Positions 18,252 through 26,695 of a DNA stretch of 64,000 nucleotides are shown one piece after another. The stretch comes from Flavobacteriaceae bacterium (GTDB taxonomy: Bacteria > Bacteroidota > Bacteroidia > Flavobacteriales > Flavobacteriaceae): positions 102,375-166,374 of the forward strand of contig JAHEKV010000001.1 of the NCBI GenBank assembly GCA_024638165.1. The letters are read 5' to 3'. The position numbers and the translations under genes are program-made. The number at the start of each line of letters is the position of its first letter. Positions within the stretch are counted from its first letter, which is position 1. The notes under the pieces were generated by a model. It was not told the origin of the DNA. It made no database searches and saw only the letters and a program-made list of their open reading frames with translations.

Positions 18252-19039
18252 TGAAAATACGAGAAATTCTAACGGTGGTATTGATCGGCCTTCTTACTCA
18301 GGTAAGTTGGGGCCAACGTGCTACCCGTGTTGGATTTATCGATACGGATTATATTCTGTCCAAAGTAGCTTCGTATGCAGAAATGCGAGCAGAGTTGTCG
18401 GGTAAAATAGAAGCCTGGAATACAGAGATAGAACGCCGAAGAACAGCGCTTAAAGCTAAACAAGAAGAGCTGAGTGCTCAGAGGGATTTTTTACCCTTAT
18501 CTATCATCGAACAGCGAGAAATAGAAATAAGTCAATTGAGTAAAGCACTTCTTCAATATGAGTTAGATCGATTCGGCCCTGAGGGAGACCTGATAGCCAC
18601 AGAGGTAACCATAGTGAGGCCTATTCAGGATTTGATTTATGCTGCGGTTCAAGAGATTGCTGAAGCGAGAAACTTCGATATGATCTTTGATAAGTCTACA
18701 GATCTTGTAATGCTCTACTTTAATAATCAATTTGATATAAGTGATTTAGTTATTCGAAAATTAGAAGCTGATTCTAAGGTTCGAGTGATTGGTATGCCTG
18801 AAGAATCTGAAGCTCAAGAAGTAGTTAGTGAGATCGAAGAAAAGCGTCAAACGGTTACCGATGACCTGAATAAGGCACAACAAACTAAAGAAGAAGAGAA
18901 AAAAGCTGCACTATCGCGGTTAGAAAAACAACGCGAGGAGCGAAGAAAGGCCTATATTAGCAAACGCGAAGCGGTGCTTAAAGCGCGTGCAGAGCGTCAA
19001 AAACAAATAGAAGAAAAACGTAAAGACACAATTAATTGA
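18251..19039 (+). CDS. OmpH/Skp-family periplasmic chaperone with a long charged C-terminal tail
   Basis: 262 residues. A signal peptide (MKIREILTVVLIGLLTQVSWG) is followed by the OmpH start RVGFIDTDYILSKVASYAEM and a coiled coil (EAWNTEIERRRTALKAKQEELSAQ), then the returning strand NFDMIFDKSTDLVMLYFNNQFDISDLV. Unlike the next gene, it carries about 75 extra residues rich in Lys, Arg and Glu, probably another coiled coil. Skp-like proteins hold unfolded outer-membrane proteins for BamA. The ATG overlaps the bamA stop (TAATG), which decides the start over an upstream in-frame ATG at 18215 inside bamA. Confidence 0.9.
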   Translation: MKIREILTVVLIGLLTQVSWGQRATRVGFIDTDYILSKVASYAEMRAELSGKIEAWNTEIERRRTALKAKQEELSAQRDFLPLSIIEQREIEISQLSKALLQYELDRFGPEGDLIATEVTIVRPIQDLIYAAVQEIAEARNFDMIFDKSTDLVMLYFNNQFDISDLVIRKLEADSKVRVIGMPEESEAQEVVSEIEEKRQTVTDDLNKAQQTKEEEKKAALSRLEKQREERRKAYISKREAVLKARAERQKQIEEKRKDTIN

Positions 19040-19053
19040 AAATCAACTATTCC

Positions 19054-19554
19054 ATGAAACAATTTGTTCTTATTGTAATGGCATTCTTTGCTGTTACAAC
19101 CTCTACTTTTGCTCAATCTAAAGTTGCTCATATCAATGTTCAGCAACTACTTAGTGATATGCCAGATATGAAGGCAGCTCAAGATGAGCTTAAAAAATTA
19201 GAAAATACTTACCGTGCTGATATCGAGTCTTCAGTAGCTGAACTTCAAAAGAAACTAGTTGCTTATCAAAATGAGGCAGCGAGTAAGACTGCTGAAGAAA
19301 ACAAGGCTAGAGCTGATGAGTTACAGAATGCTGAGCGTAACATCGCAGCAGCAGAGCAAGCAGCGATGCAAGAATTACAGCGTAAGCAACAAGAATTATT
19401 CGCTCCTATTTCTGAGAAAGCAAAGGAGGCTATCGAAAAAGTAGCTAAAGATCAAGGGTTCGATTATGTAATCGATTCAAGCCCAGGGCTTAGCCTTCTA
19501 GTTGCTAATGGTACAGACTTATTACCTTCTGTTAAGAAGGAATTAGGATTCTAA
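19054..19554 (+). CDS. OmpH/Skp-family periplasmic chaperone
   Basis: 166 residues, the usual Skp/OmpH length. It has a signal peptide (MKQFVLIVMAFFAVTTSTFA, cleaved before QSK), the KVAHINVQQLLSDMPDMKAAQDEL start, and a long alanine/glutamate-rich coiled coil with the returning strand DQGFDYVIDSSPGLSLLVANGTDL. It follows the larger paralogue by 14 bases. Together with bamA the pair suggests dedicated outer-membrane protein handling. The codons before the ATG at 19054 (a TTG at 19036) would add six residues before the signal peptide and are less likely. An intrinsic terminator follows directly. Confidence 0.93.
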   Translation: MKQFVLIVMAFFAVTTSTFAQSKVAHINVQQLLSDMPDMKAAQDELKKLENTYRADIESSVAELQKKLVAYQNEAASKTAEENKARADELQNAERNIAAAEQAAMQELQRKQQELFAPISEKAKEAIEKVAKDQGFDYVIDSSPGLSLLVANGTDLLPSVKKELGF

Positions 19555-19584
19555 TTTGATTACCAATTAGAAGTAGTAACTTTT

Positions 19585-19609
19585 AACCGCCCAATTGGGC
19601 GGTTTTTTT
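19585..19609 (+). terminator. Intrinsic terminator between ompH and murI, ending at the murI ATG
   Basis: AACCGCCCAATTGGGCGGTT is a perfect 20-base palindrome (19585-19604), followed by T through 19609. The murI ATG begins at 19610. It ends the plus-strand envelope operon; murI must rely on read-through or a promoter within or before the hairpin. Confidence 0.85.
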
Positions 19610-20398
19610 ATGGCAAAAACGATCGGGATATTTGACTCTGGTGTTGGCGGATTGACGATTCTCTCTTCTATAGTAAATGAGATGTCAGATTCTGCTGAAT
19701 ACCACTATGTAGCCGATAGCCTTCATGCTCCCTATGGCTCAAAATCAATCGAAGCCCTTTTAGAACGGAGTAGAAGAATTACTGAATTTTTGATTAGTAA
19801 GGGGTCAGAGCTTATAGTCGTTGCATGTAATACGGCCACTACTCAAGTTATTTCAGCGCTTAGAGCAGAGTTTAAAATTCCATTTGTCGGTATCGAGCCC
19901 GCTGTTAAACCTGCAGCCCAGTTAAGTGTATCTAAACGAATCGGGGTAATTGCTACGGCTAACACCCTTAAAAGTAATCTCTTTAAGCAAACCTTAAAGA
20001 CCTATGCATCGGAATGCAAAACGTTCACTCGAATGGGCGAAGGTCTTGTTGAGGCGATCGAAACGGGAGAATTGGCATCGATAGAATTAAACGACTTAGT
20101 TCGGGATCATGTCGCTTATTTTAATTCAAATAAAATCGATGTATTGGTATTAGGTTGTACCCACTATTCGTTTCTTTCTTTGCTGTTTGAGAAGTATCTA
20201 GATCAGAGTACTTCTTTGGTTACTCCAAATGAGGCGGTAGCTAGACGTGTTCAGTCAGTGATTGGAACTTTAGATAGTCAAGCAGGGTCTGTCAGTTCTA
20301 TTTATGTTTATAGTACTTCTGAAAAGCTAGGGTCTTTAAAAAAGCTAATCGCTGCAGAAAACCTTGAAGTGGATCAAGTATTACATACACAAATTTAA
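19610..20398 (+). CDS. murI: Glutamate racemase
   Basis: 262 residues. MurI interconverts L- and D-glutamate for peptidoglycan. The two catalytic cysteines are in VVACNTATTQV and VLGCTHYSFL; the N-terminal IGIFDSGVGGLTIL holds the conserved Asp-Ser. PYGSKS is also present. The start ATG directly follows the T-run of an intrinsic terminator. A TTG at 19595 would add five residues encoded by the terminator stem, and is unlikely. Its stop codon overlaps the stop of the convergent folA. Confidence 0.95.
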   Translation: MAKTIGIFDSGVGGLTILSSIVNEMSDSAEYHYVADSLHAPYGSKSIEALLERSRRITEFLISKGSELIVVACNTATTQVISALRAEFKIPFVGIEPAVKPAAQLSVSKRIGVIATANTLKSNLFKQTLKTYASECKTFTRMGEGLVEAIETGELASIELNDLVRDHVAYFNSNKIDVLVLGCTHYSFLSLLFEKYLDQSTSLVTPNEAVARRVQSVIGTLDSQAGSVSSIYVYSTSEKLGSLKKLIAAENLEVDQVLHTQI

Positions 20399-20886
20399 GC
20401 CCTTACGAAGGTTTCTATCGTAAATGAGTAGGCGTGTCTATCGTCTGCCGGATGATGCTGTTCTTCAACCTTTTTCCATTCCTCTAAGTTGATTTCAGGA
20501 AAGTAAGTGTCTGCTTTAGGGGTGGCATGAACTCTAGTGATGATCATCTTTGTCGCTAAGGGAATAGCTTGTTTGTAAATTTCTCCTCCGCCAACGATGA
20601 ATTGAGTGTTTGATGGATGCAGTTCTAAGGCAGACTCAATAGAATGAGTAATACCAAAGATTTCAAATGGAGGAACGTAGTCGGTGTTTCGGGTAACCAC
20701 GATATGATCTCTATTCGGTAGTGCTTTTGGAAAGCTCTCTAATGTTTTTCTACCCATGATGATTGGGTAACCCGATGTGGTTTGTTTGAAATGCTTGAAA
20801 TCATCAGGCAGATGCCATGGTAAATCCCCTGCCAAGCCCATTGCACCATCTTCGGCGGCAGCAACAACAATGATTACTTCTTTCAT
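20395..20886 (-). CDS. folA: Dihydrofolate reductase
   Basis: 163 residues. It reduces dihydrofolate to tetrahydrofolate with NADPH, regenerating the cofactor used by thymidylate synthase. Motifs: AAAEDGAMGLAGDLPWHLPDDFKHFK, the active-site loop with the conserved Trp and Asp, MGRKTLESFPKALPNRDHIVVTR, and FIVGGGEIYKQAI. Its ATG overlaps the thyA stop by one base (TAATG), making thyA-folA a tightly coupled pair. Confidence 0.97.
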   Translation of the reverse strand: MKEVIIVVAAAEDGAMGLAGDLPWHLPDDFKHFKQTTSGYPIIMGRKTLESFPKALPNRDHIVVTRNTDYVPPFEIFGITHSIESALELHPSNTQFIVGGGEIYKQAIPLATKMIITRVHATPKADTYFPEINLEEWKKVEEQHHPADDRHAYSFTIETFVRA

Positions 20887-21710
20887 TATACAGCAACTGG
20901 AGCTTTGATGGTTGGGTGTGGGTCGTATCCGATCAATTCGAAATCCTCAAAGGTGAAATCGTCTATGTTTTTGATTGCCGGATTTAATTTCATCGTCGGT
21001 AATGGGCGACAATCTCTCGAGAGTTGAAGGTCAACCTGCTCTCTATGGTTACTGTAGATGTGAACATCGCCGAAGGTGTGTACAAAATCTCCAGCCTCTA
21101 AACCGCAAACTTGAGCGACCATTAGCGTAAGAAGGGCGTAAGAAGCAATATTAAATGGCACCCCAAGAAAGACGTCTGCGCTGCGTTGATACAGTTGACA
21201 GGACAACTTATTGTCGGCCACATAAAATTGAAAGAAGGCATGGCAGGGAGGTAAAGCTGCCTTGCCGTTAGCTACATTTTCTGCAAAAGGCTTCGAGGTG
21301 TCTGGCATTACGCTAGGATTCCATGCGCTTACCAACATCCTTCTACTATCTGGATTGGTTTTCAGGGTGTGGATCACCTCCTTTATTTGATCGATACCTT
21401 CTGAATTCCAATTACGCCATTGATGACCATAAACAGGACCTAGATCTCCATTGTCATCGGCCCATTCGTTCCAAATACGAACTCCATTTTCAGTGAGATA
21501 ATTGATGTTTGTATCTCCCTTTAAGAACCAAAGTAGTTCGTAGATGATCGATTTTAAATGTACCTTTTTGGTAGTTACCATCGGAAATCCTTTACTAAGA
21601 TCGAATCGCATCTGATATCCGAAAACACTTTTTGTTCCAGTGCCTGTTCGGTCTGTTTTCTCCGTTCCGTTTTCTAAGATATGTTTGAGTAGATCGTGAT
21701 AAGTTTTCAT
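20886..21710 (-). CDS. thyA: Thymidylate synthase
   Basis: 274 residues. ThyA methylates dUMP to dTMP with methylenetetrahydrofolate, leaving dihydrofolate for FolA. Motifs: [31 protein letters not shown], the nucleophile Cys in [35 protein letters not shown], and the C-terminal APVAV. It lies 35 bases after the nucleoside transporter gene and is translationally coupled to folA. Confidence 0.98.
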   Translation of the reverse strand: MKTYHDLLKHILENGTEKTDRTGTGTKSVFGYQMRFDLSKGFPMVTTKKVHLKSIIYELLWFLKGDTNINYLTENGVRIWNEWADDNGDLGPVYGHQWRNWNSEGIDQIKEVIHTLKTNPDSRRMLVSAWNPSVMPDTSKPFAENVANGKAALPPCHAFFQFYVADNKLSCQLYQRSADVFLGVPFNIASYALLTLMVAQVCGLEAGDFVHTFGDVHIYSNHREQVDLQLSRDCRPLPTMKLNPAIKNIDDFTFEDFELIGYDPHPTIKAPVAV

Positions 21711-21745
21711 ACTTTGAATTTACCGATTTTTTGAATGTTAATCCT

Positions 21746-23038
21746 TTACCCTAGAATCATTCCTGCAATCGTTGCAGATAGCAGGGATGCAAGTGAGCCT
21801 GCGATGAGTGCTCTAAAACCGAGCTCTGACAAAGTCTTCTTTTGACTTGGAGCAATGGTTCCTATTCCGCCTATTTGAATACCGATAGAAGCAAAGTTGG
21901 CAAAGCCACAAAGCATATAGGTTGCCATAAGTACTGATTTATCATAAGTTAGATGAACTGCAGCAGCCATATTCTTTAATTCGGCTAGTTGGGTATAGGC
22001 TACAAATTCTGAGGCTACCAGCTTGATTCCTAAAAGTTGCCCCATTAGGTTAAGATCTTCACTGGCAACACCGATGATATACATCAGCGGAGCGAAAATG
22101 GTTCCCAAGATTGATTCTAGGGATAACTCGGTATATGAGGAGTTGGCCGCGATCCAATCATTAATTCCAGTCAGGTCTCCAACTCCTGTTAAAATTCCAT
22201 TGATCATGGCAATAAATGCAATGAATACAAGTAGCATCGCACCCACATTTAAAGCAAGCTTCAAACCTTCAGTGGTTCCGTTTGAAAGCGCATCAAGGGC
22301 GTTTGAACCTACTTCTGTATCACTTACTTCGATTTTTTCATCAATCGGTTCTGTTTGAGGAACCATCAATTTAGCGATGATAATTGCTCCTGGGGCTGCC
22401 ATTACTGAAGCTGCTATAAGGTGGCGTGCAAATGACAGTCGAAGTTCGGGGTCGGTACCTCCTAAAAAACCTACATAAGAAGCTAAAACACCTCCGGCTA
22501 CTGTTGCCATCCCTCCAGTCATAACTAGCATTACTTCGGAGCGGTTCATTTTAGCGAGATAGGCTTTTATTAATAGTGGTGCCTCTGTTTGTCCTAAGAA
22601 GATGTTACCCGCTACAGAAAGACTTTCAGCCCCAGATATTTTGAGTGTTTTAGTTAGTAACCAAGCGAGGCCACTTACTATCTTCTGAACAACCCCTAAA
22701 TAATAGAGAATAGAGGTAAGGGCCGAAAAGAATACAATCGTGGGTAAGATTTGAAAGGCGAATACATAACCAATAGCCGGTTCGCTTACATTAATTAAGT
22801 TGCCAAAAAGAAAGGCGCTTCCGCTTTCCGTAAATTCTAGGACCGCGGTGAAAAAACCACCTAAAACATTGAAAAAAGATTTTACCCATTCTACACGTAA
22901 AACTCCAAAGGCTAGAATAAATTGAAGTGAAAGTCCGATGAATATGGTTTTCCATCGGATTGCCTTTTTATGAGTGCTTAGGAGATAAGCGATCCCTAAA
23001 AGGAATAGGATTCCGATAAATCCTTTTATAATAGCCAT
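21746..23038 (-). CDS. nupC: Concentrative nucleoside transporter (NupC/CNT family)
   Basis: 430 residues with about ten hydrophobic segments. Family motifs are GYVFAFQILPTIVFFSALTSILYYLG, GNIFLGQTEAPLLIKAYLAKMNRSE, TGGMATVAGGVLASYVG, and the C-terminal CGFANFASIGIQIGGIGTIAPSQ. Members import nucleosides with sodium or protons. The ion is not obvious from sequence; the GQTEAPL motif is common to both. Its place beside thyA and folA fits nucleoside salvage feeding dTMP synthesis and the two deoxynucleoside kinases of this window. Confidence 0.93.
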   Translation of the reverse strand: MAIIKGFIGILFLLGIAYLLSTHKKAIRWKTIFIGLSLQFILAFGVLRVEWVKSFFNVLGGFFTAVLEFTESGSAFLFGNLINVSEPAIGYVFAFQILPTIVFFSALTSILYYLGVVQKIVSGLAWLLTKTLKISGAESLSVAGNIFLGQTEAPLLIKAYLAKMNRSEVMLVMTGGMATVAGGVLASYVGFLGGTDPELRLSFARHLIAASVMAAPGAIIIAKLMVPQTEPIDEKIEVSDTEVGSNALDALSNGTTEGLKLALNVGAMLLVFIAFIAMINGILTGVGDLTGINDWIAANSSYTELSLESILGTIFAPLMYIIGVASEDLNLMGQLLGIKLVASEFVAYTQLAELKNMAAAVHLTYDKSVLMATYMLCGFANFASIGIQIGGIGTIAPSQKKTLSELGFRALIAGSLASLLSATIAGMILG

Positions 23039-23041
23039 AAT

Positions 23042-23683
23042 TTATTGGTTTCGTTGTTCAAGTTCGTCTCTAAGAGCTGCTGCCTTTTCGTAATCTTCAT
23101 CTTCTACCGCTTTTTTAAGCGCCGCTTTAAGTTGTTTTTCACTGTAGCTTTTGAAGCGTGTTGAGCTAGGATTTGACTCTTGAGTTTTTTCCTCTTTATC
23201 GCTCGTTGACTCTGTCTCTAGATGAGCAAGATCTCTCGTGTTAGATGTAAGGTCTTTTGACTCGGCATCGACGTTTAATTCAATGCCGGCCTTTTCTAGA
23301 ATATCGGGATAGGTAAAAATCGGCGCCCCCGTTCGAACTGCAATTGCTACAGCGTCGCTAGTTCGGGCATCGATAAGTTCTTCTTGCTGGTCTTTTTTGC
23401 AAACAAGACTAGCATAAAATACCCCCTCTTCTAATTTATGTATAATGACTTCCTTGACCTTAACTTCAAATCGATCAAGACACGATTTGAGTAAATCATG
23501 GGTCAGGGGTCTCGGTGGTTTGAGATCCTCTTCGATCGCAATAGCAATGGATTGTGCCTCTGCCGCACCAATAACAATAGGGAGTTTTCGACTGCCGTTC
23601 TCTTCACTTAAAATAAGTGCATAGGCCCCTTGCTGGGTTTGACTATAAGAAATGCCCTTAACGGTTAGACTCACGAGGTTCAT
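23042..23683 (-). CDS. Bifunctional nuclease (BFN) domain protein with a UVR motif
   Basis: 213 residues. Residues 1-135 are the bifunctional-nuclease (DUF151) domain: LPIVIGAAEAQSIAIAIE, RPLTHDLLKSCLDRF, IDARTSDAVAIAVRTGAPIFTYPDILEKAGI. A charged linker follows, then a C-terminal UVR motif (KQLKAALKKAVEDEDYEKAAALRDELEQR), as in the UvrB/UvrC contact helix pair. This arrangement is seen in many Bacteroidota. Biological role is poorly known. It lies 3 bases upstream of nupC and downstream of etfA. Confidence 0.88.
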   Translation of the reverse strand: MNLVSLTVKGISYSQTQQGAYALILSEENGSRKLPIVIGAAEAQSIAIAIEEDLKPPRPLTHDLLKSCLDRFEVKVKEVIIHKLEEGVFYASLVCKKDQQEELIDARTSDAVAIAVRTGAPIFTYPDILEKAGIELNVDAESKDLTSNTRDLAHLETESTSDKEEKTQESNPSSTRFKSYSEKQLKAALKKAVEDEDYEKAAALRDELEQRNQ

Positions 23684-23705
23684 AAGAGGGCAAAATAAGG
23701 GATTT

Positions 23706-24665
23706 TTATGCGTTTTGTGCCTTAAAAACCTTCAATTTTTCAATAAGTTGTGGAACTACGGTAAATGCATCACCGACAATACCGTAATCGGCTGCTTTAA
23801 AGAAAGGAGCTTCAGGATCATTATTGATAACTACTTTAACTTTTGAAGCGTTGATTCCTGCCAAATGCTGAATTGCTCCAGAGATTCCAATGGCAATATA
23901 GAGGTTAGTGGCAACGGGTTTTCCTGTTTGTCCGACGTGTTCACTGTGGGGTCTCCATCCTAAATCTGAAACGGGCTTGGAGCACGCGGTAGCTGCTCCT
24001 AAAACTTCAGCAAGGTCTTCAACGAGGTGCCAATTTTCAGGCCCTTTTAATCCGCGCCCAGCAGAAACGACGATGTCAGCATCGGCGATGGTTGCTTTTC
24101 CGTCTGCTGTTGTTTGGTTGGTTACCGTTACCCGATCTTCATTAAGTTCAAAAGTCATTATTTCTACCTTAGACGTAACGTCGTTTTCATGAACCCCAAA
24201 GCTATTTTTACTCAGTCCGATAATGCATCGATCTGACTTAGAAGAGGTATAAGCAAAGCCTTTGTTGGTAAAGACGGTTCTCTTAAACGCAGTCTTACCT
24301 TCAATATTCTCTGGAAGGGCAATTACATTAGGTATAAAGCTAGATCCGCTTTGAGCAGCGATCATGCCTCCGATGTATTTTGAATCTGCACTTGAGCTAA
24401 TAACTAAGTATTGGGCGCCACTTTTATCAAATGCGGCGGATAGTAGTGAAGCGTATCTCTCGGCTGTAAACGTATGTAGTGATTCATTGGAGATGCTAAT
24501 GATTTGATTGAGTCCTCCAATGCTTTCTGGGGTATCATTATTAATGACTAATCCAATAGCCTCTGTGCTGAGTTGACTAGCTATAGCACTAGCATAAGAT
24601 GCCAGTTCGTATGCTGATTTTTTGTAGGCTTTATTTTCTGATTCTAAATAAACAAGTACTGACAT
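23706..24665 (-). CDS. etfA: Electron transfer flavoprotein, alpha subunit
   Basis: 319 residues. EtfA carries the FAD of the ETF heterodimer, which passes electrons from acyl-CoA dehydrogenases to the respiratory chain. The C-terminal FAD-binding part shows VVSAGRGLKGPENWHLVEDLAEVLGAA, then SKPVSDLGWRPHSEHVGQTGKPVATNLYIAIGISGAIQHLAG and VVINNDPEAPFFKAADYGIVGDAFTVVPQL. It follows etfB by 3 bases. Confidence 0.97.
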   Translation of the reverse strand: MSVLVYLESENKAYKKSAYELASYASAIASQLSTEAIGLVINNDTPESIGGLNQIISISNESLHTFTAERYASLLSAAFDKSGAQYLVISSSADSKYIGGMIAAQSGSSFIPNVIALPENIEGKTAFKRTVFTNKGFAYTSSKSDRCIIGLSKNSFGVHENDVTSKVEIMTFELNEDRVTVTNQTTADGKATIADADIVVSAGRGLKGPENWHLVEDLAEVLGAATACSKPVSDLGWRPHSEHVGQTGKPVATNLYIAIGISGAIQHLAGINASKVKVVINNDPEAPFFKAADYGIVGDAFTVVPQLIEKLKVFKAQNA

Positions 24666-24668
24666 GGC

Positions 24669-25415
24669 TTATAAAACTTTTGCTTCTTTATGGAGTAATT
24701 CGATTAACTGGTCGATGTTACCTTCTTCTATTAAAGTGACTTCACCTTTTGAAGCGGGTTTTTCGAAAGACAAATCTTCGGTTAACGCTTTAGGATTGGA
24801 TGGTGTAACTACTTCAAGAGGTTTGGTTCTAGCAGACATAATCCCTCTCATATTAGGTATTTTCAAGTCACTTTCTTCTACGAGCCCTTTTTGAGCGCCG
24901 ATAACCAGTGGTAGACTCGTTTCTAAGGTTTCAGATCCGCCATCGATTTCTCTGGTTGCAGCGGCTTTATCTCCGTCAATAGTTAGACCTGTACAAGTAT
25001 TGATGAATGAATAACCACAATGGCTCGCAATTAGGCCTGGTACCATATTGCCGTTGTAGTCGATAGACTCTCTTCCGCAAATGACTAGATCGTAAGTTTC
25101 TTTTTTAATCTGTTCACTAAGAGCCTGAGCAACTAAAAAGCCATCAGATGGATGAGTGTCGATTCGAAATGCCTTATCTGCACCGATAGCTAAAGCTTTT
25201 CTCATGATCGGTTCGACACTGGCCTCGCCGACCGTGGCGATATGTACCTCTGCACCTTGCTGTTCTTTGAACCATACAGCGCGAGTCAGTCCAAACTCGT
25301 CATTAGGGTTGATTACAAATTGAATCCCGCTGGTATCCAATGATTTCTGATCTGCGGTAAAGTTAATTTTCGAAGTAGTGTCAGGTACAGCACTAATGCA
25401 AACGAGAATTTTCAT
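24669..25415 (-). CDS. etfB: Electron transfer flavoprotein, beta subunit
   Basis: 248 residues. N-terminal KILVCISAVPDTTSKINFT and the FVINPNDEFGLTRAV region are typical of EtfB; the AMP-binding segment and the signature VESDLKIPNMRGIMSARTKPLEV (here EESDLKIPNMRGIM) are present. It opens the minus-strand run etfB-etfA-BFN-nupC-thyA-folA, with a perfect -7 element 17 bases upstream at 25433-25440. Confidence 0.97.
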   Translation of the reverse strand: MKILVCISAVPDTTSKINFTADQKSLDTSGIQFVINPNDEFGLTRAVWFKEQQGAEVHIATVGEASVEPIMRKALAIGADKAFRIDTHPSDGFLVAQALSEQIKKETYDLVICGRESIDYNGNMVPGLIASHCGYSFINTCTGLTIDGDKAAATREIDGGSETLETSLPLVIGAQKGLVEESDLKIPNMRGIMSARTKPLEVVTPSNPKALTEDLSFEKPASKGEVTLIEEGNIDQLIELLHKEAKVL

Positions 25416-25432
25416 AAAATCGTGACTTTCTT

Positions 25433-25440
25433 CAAAGATA
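25433..25440 (-). promoter_or_regulatory. Candidate -7 element (TATCTTTG) for the etfBA operon
   Basis: Perfect TAnnTTTG on the minus strand, ending 17 bases before the etfB ATG. Confidence 0.55.
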
Positions 25441-25459
25441 CTTAAAACTTAAAAAATAC

Positions 25460-25482
25460 TATGCATGCATAATAAATTTATT
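25460..25482. promoter_or_regulatory. Two abutting 12-bp palindromes between etfB and pdhB
   Basis: TATGCATGCATA (25460-25471) and AATAAATTTATT (25471-25482) are perfect palindromes that share one base. They lie 20 bases behind the etfB -7 element and 35 bases ahead of the pdhB one, a place where a dimeric regulator could bind and control both directions. No regulator can be named. Confidence 0.4.
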
Positions 25483-25517
25483 ACACATTTCTAAGCTTTT
25501 TTAAACGTGAAAAGTTT

Positions 25518-25525
25518 TAAATTTG
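25518..25525 (+). promoter_or_regulatory. Candidate -7 element (TAAATTTG) for pdhB
   Basis: Perfect TAnnTTTG, 23 bases before the pdhB ATG. Confidence 0.55.
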
Positions 25526-25548
25526 CGCCTCAAGAACAAACGTAGTCT

Positions 25549-26529
25549 ATGAAAACGATTCAATTTAGAGAGGCGATTGCCGAAGCGATGTCAGAGGAGA
25601 TGCGTCGTGATGAGAGTATCTATTTGATGGGTGAAGAGGTAGCCGAGTACAATGGTGCCTACAAAGCCTCTAAAGGAATGCTAGATGAGTTCGGGCCAAA
25701 GCGAGTGATTGATACGCCTATCTCTGAAATGGGATTTGCGGGTATCGGAGTAGGTTCTGCGATGAACGGCAACCGTCCGATCATTGAGTTTATGACTTTC
25801 AACTTCTCGCTTGTAGGTATTGATCAAATCATCAACAATGCCGCTAAGATGCGTCAGATGTCTGGTGGTCAGTTTAATATTCCTATCGTTTTTAGAGGGC
25901 CTACTGCCTCTGCAGGTCAATTAGCTGCGACGCACTCTCAGGCTTTTGAAAGCTGGTATGCCAACTGTCCAGGTCTTAAGGTAGTGGTTCCTTCAAACCC
26001 TGCCGATGCAAAAGGGCTGCTTAAGTCTGCTATTCGTGATGAAGACCCTGTGATTTTTATGGAGTCTGAGCAGATGTACGGTGATAAAGGTGAGGTGCCA
26101 GAAGGAGAGTATCTGATCCCTCTTGGTGTAGCTGATGTGAAGAGAGAAGGGACTGATGTGACTGTGGTTTCTTTTGGTAAAATCATTAAAGAGGCCTACA
26201 AAGCTGCAGACCGTCTTGCTGAAGAAGGGATTTCGGTTGAAATCATCGATCTTAGAACGATCCGCCCTATGGATCACGCTACGATTATCAATTCGGTTAA
26301 AAAGACGAATCGTCTAGTGATTTTAGAAGAGGCTTGGCCTTTCGGAAATATTGCTACTGAAATTATCTATCAGGTTCAAGATCAAGCTTTCGATTATCTC
26401 GATGCACCTGTTGTAAAACTAAACACTGCTGATACGCCAGCGCCTTATTCTCCTGTTCTATTAAAAGAATGGTTGCCGAATGAAGACGACGTCGTTAAGG
26501 CTGTAAAAAAGGTCCTTTACCGAAAGTAA
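25549..26529 (+). CDS. pdhB: Pyruvate dehydrogenase E1 component, beta subunit
   Basis: 326 residues. With the alpha subunit it forms the thiamine-diphosphate E1 enzyme that decarboxylates pyruvate. Motifs: FREAIAEAMSEEMRRDESIYLMGEEVAEYNGAYKASKGM, RVIDTPISEMGFAGIGVGSAMNG, RPIIEFMTFNF, HSQAFESWYANCPGLKVVVPSNPADAKGLLKSAIRDEDPVIFMESE and IDLRTIRPMD. The alpha subunit and E2 are not adjacent in the window. It is a single-gene unit with its own -7 element and terminator. Confidence 0.96.
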   Translation: MKTIQFREAIAEAMSEEMRRDESIYLMGEEVAEYNGAYKASKGMLDEFGPKRVIDTPISEMGFAGIGVGSAMNGNRPIIEFMTFNFSLVGIDQIINNAAKMRQMSGGQFNIPIVFRGPTASAGQLAATHSQAFESWYANCPGLKVVVPSNPADAKGLLKSAIRDEDPVIFMESEQMYGDKGEVPEGEYLIPLGVADVKREGTDVTVVSFGKIIKEAYKAADRLAEEGISVEIIDLRTIRPMDHATIINSVKKTNRLVILEEAWPFGNIATEIIYQVQDQAFDYLDAPVVKLNTADTPAPYSPVLLKEWLPNEDDVVKAVKKVLYRK

Positions 26530-26549
26530 ATTAGATCTTCAAATAATTG

Positions 26550-26590
26550 AACCCGCTTCTTGTAAGGAATGACTAGGAAGCGGGTTTTTT
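26550..26590 (+). terminator. Intrinsic terminator after pdhB
   Basis: AACCCGCTTC (26550-26559) pairs with GAAGCGGGTT (26577-26586), followed by TTTT. The loop is 17 bases. Confidence 0.85.
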
Positions 26591-26648
26591 AATGCCTAGA
26601 ATTATTGATTCATTAACATTTCGTTCGAATCATGTAGTGAGTTTTTAC

Positions 26649-26656
26649 TACTTTTG
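26649..26656 (+). promoter_or_regulatory. Candidate -7 element (TACTTTTG) for hppA, with an AT-rich hairpin at the start codon
   Basis: Perfect TAnnTTTG 39 bases before the ATG. The predicted leader ends in a weak hairpin, TTAATTA (26677-26683) and TAATTAA (26688-26694) around ATCA, one base from the ATG at 26696. Confidence 0.5.
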
Positions 26657-26695
26657 CCCGCATTAACCAATACTACTTAATTAATCATAATTAAT

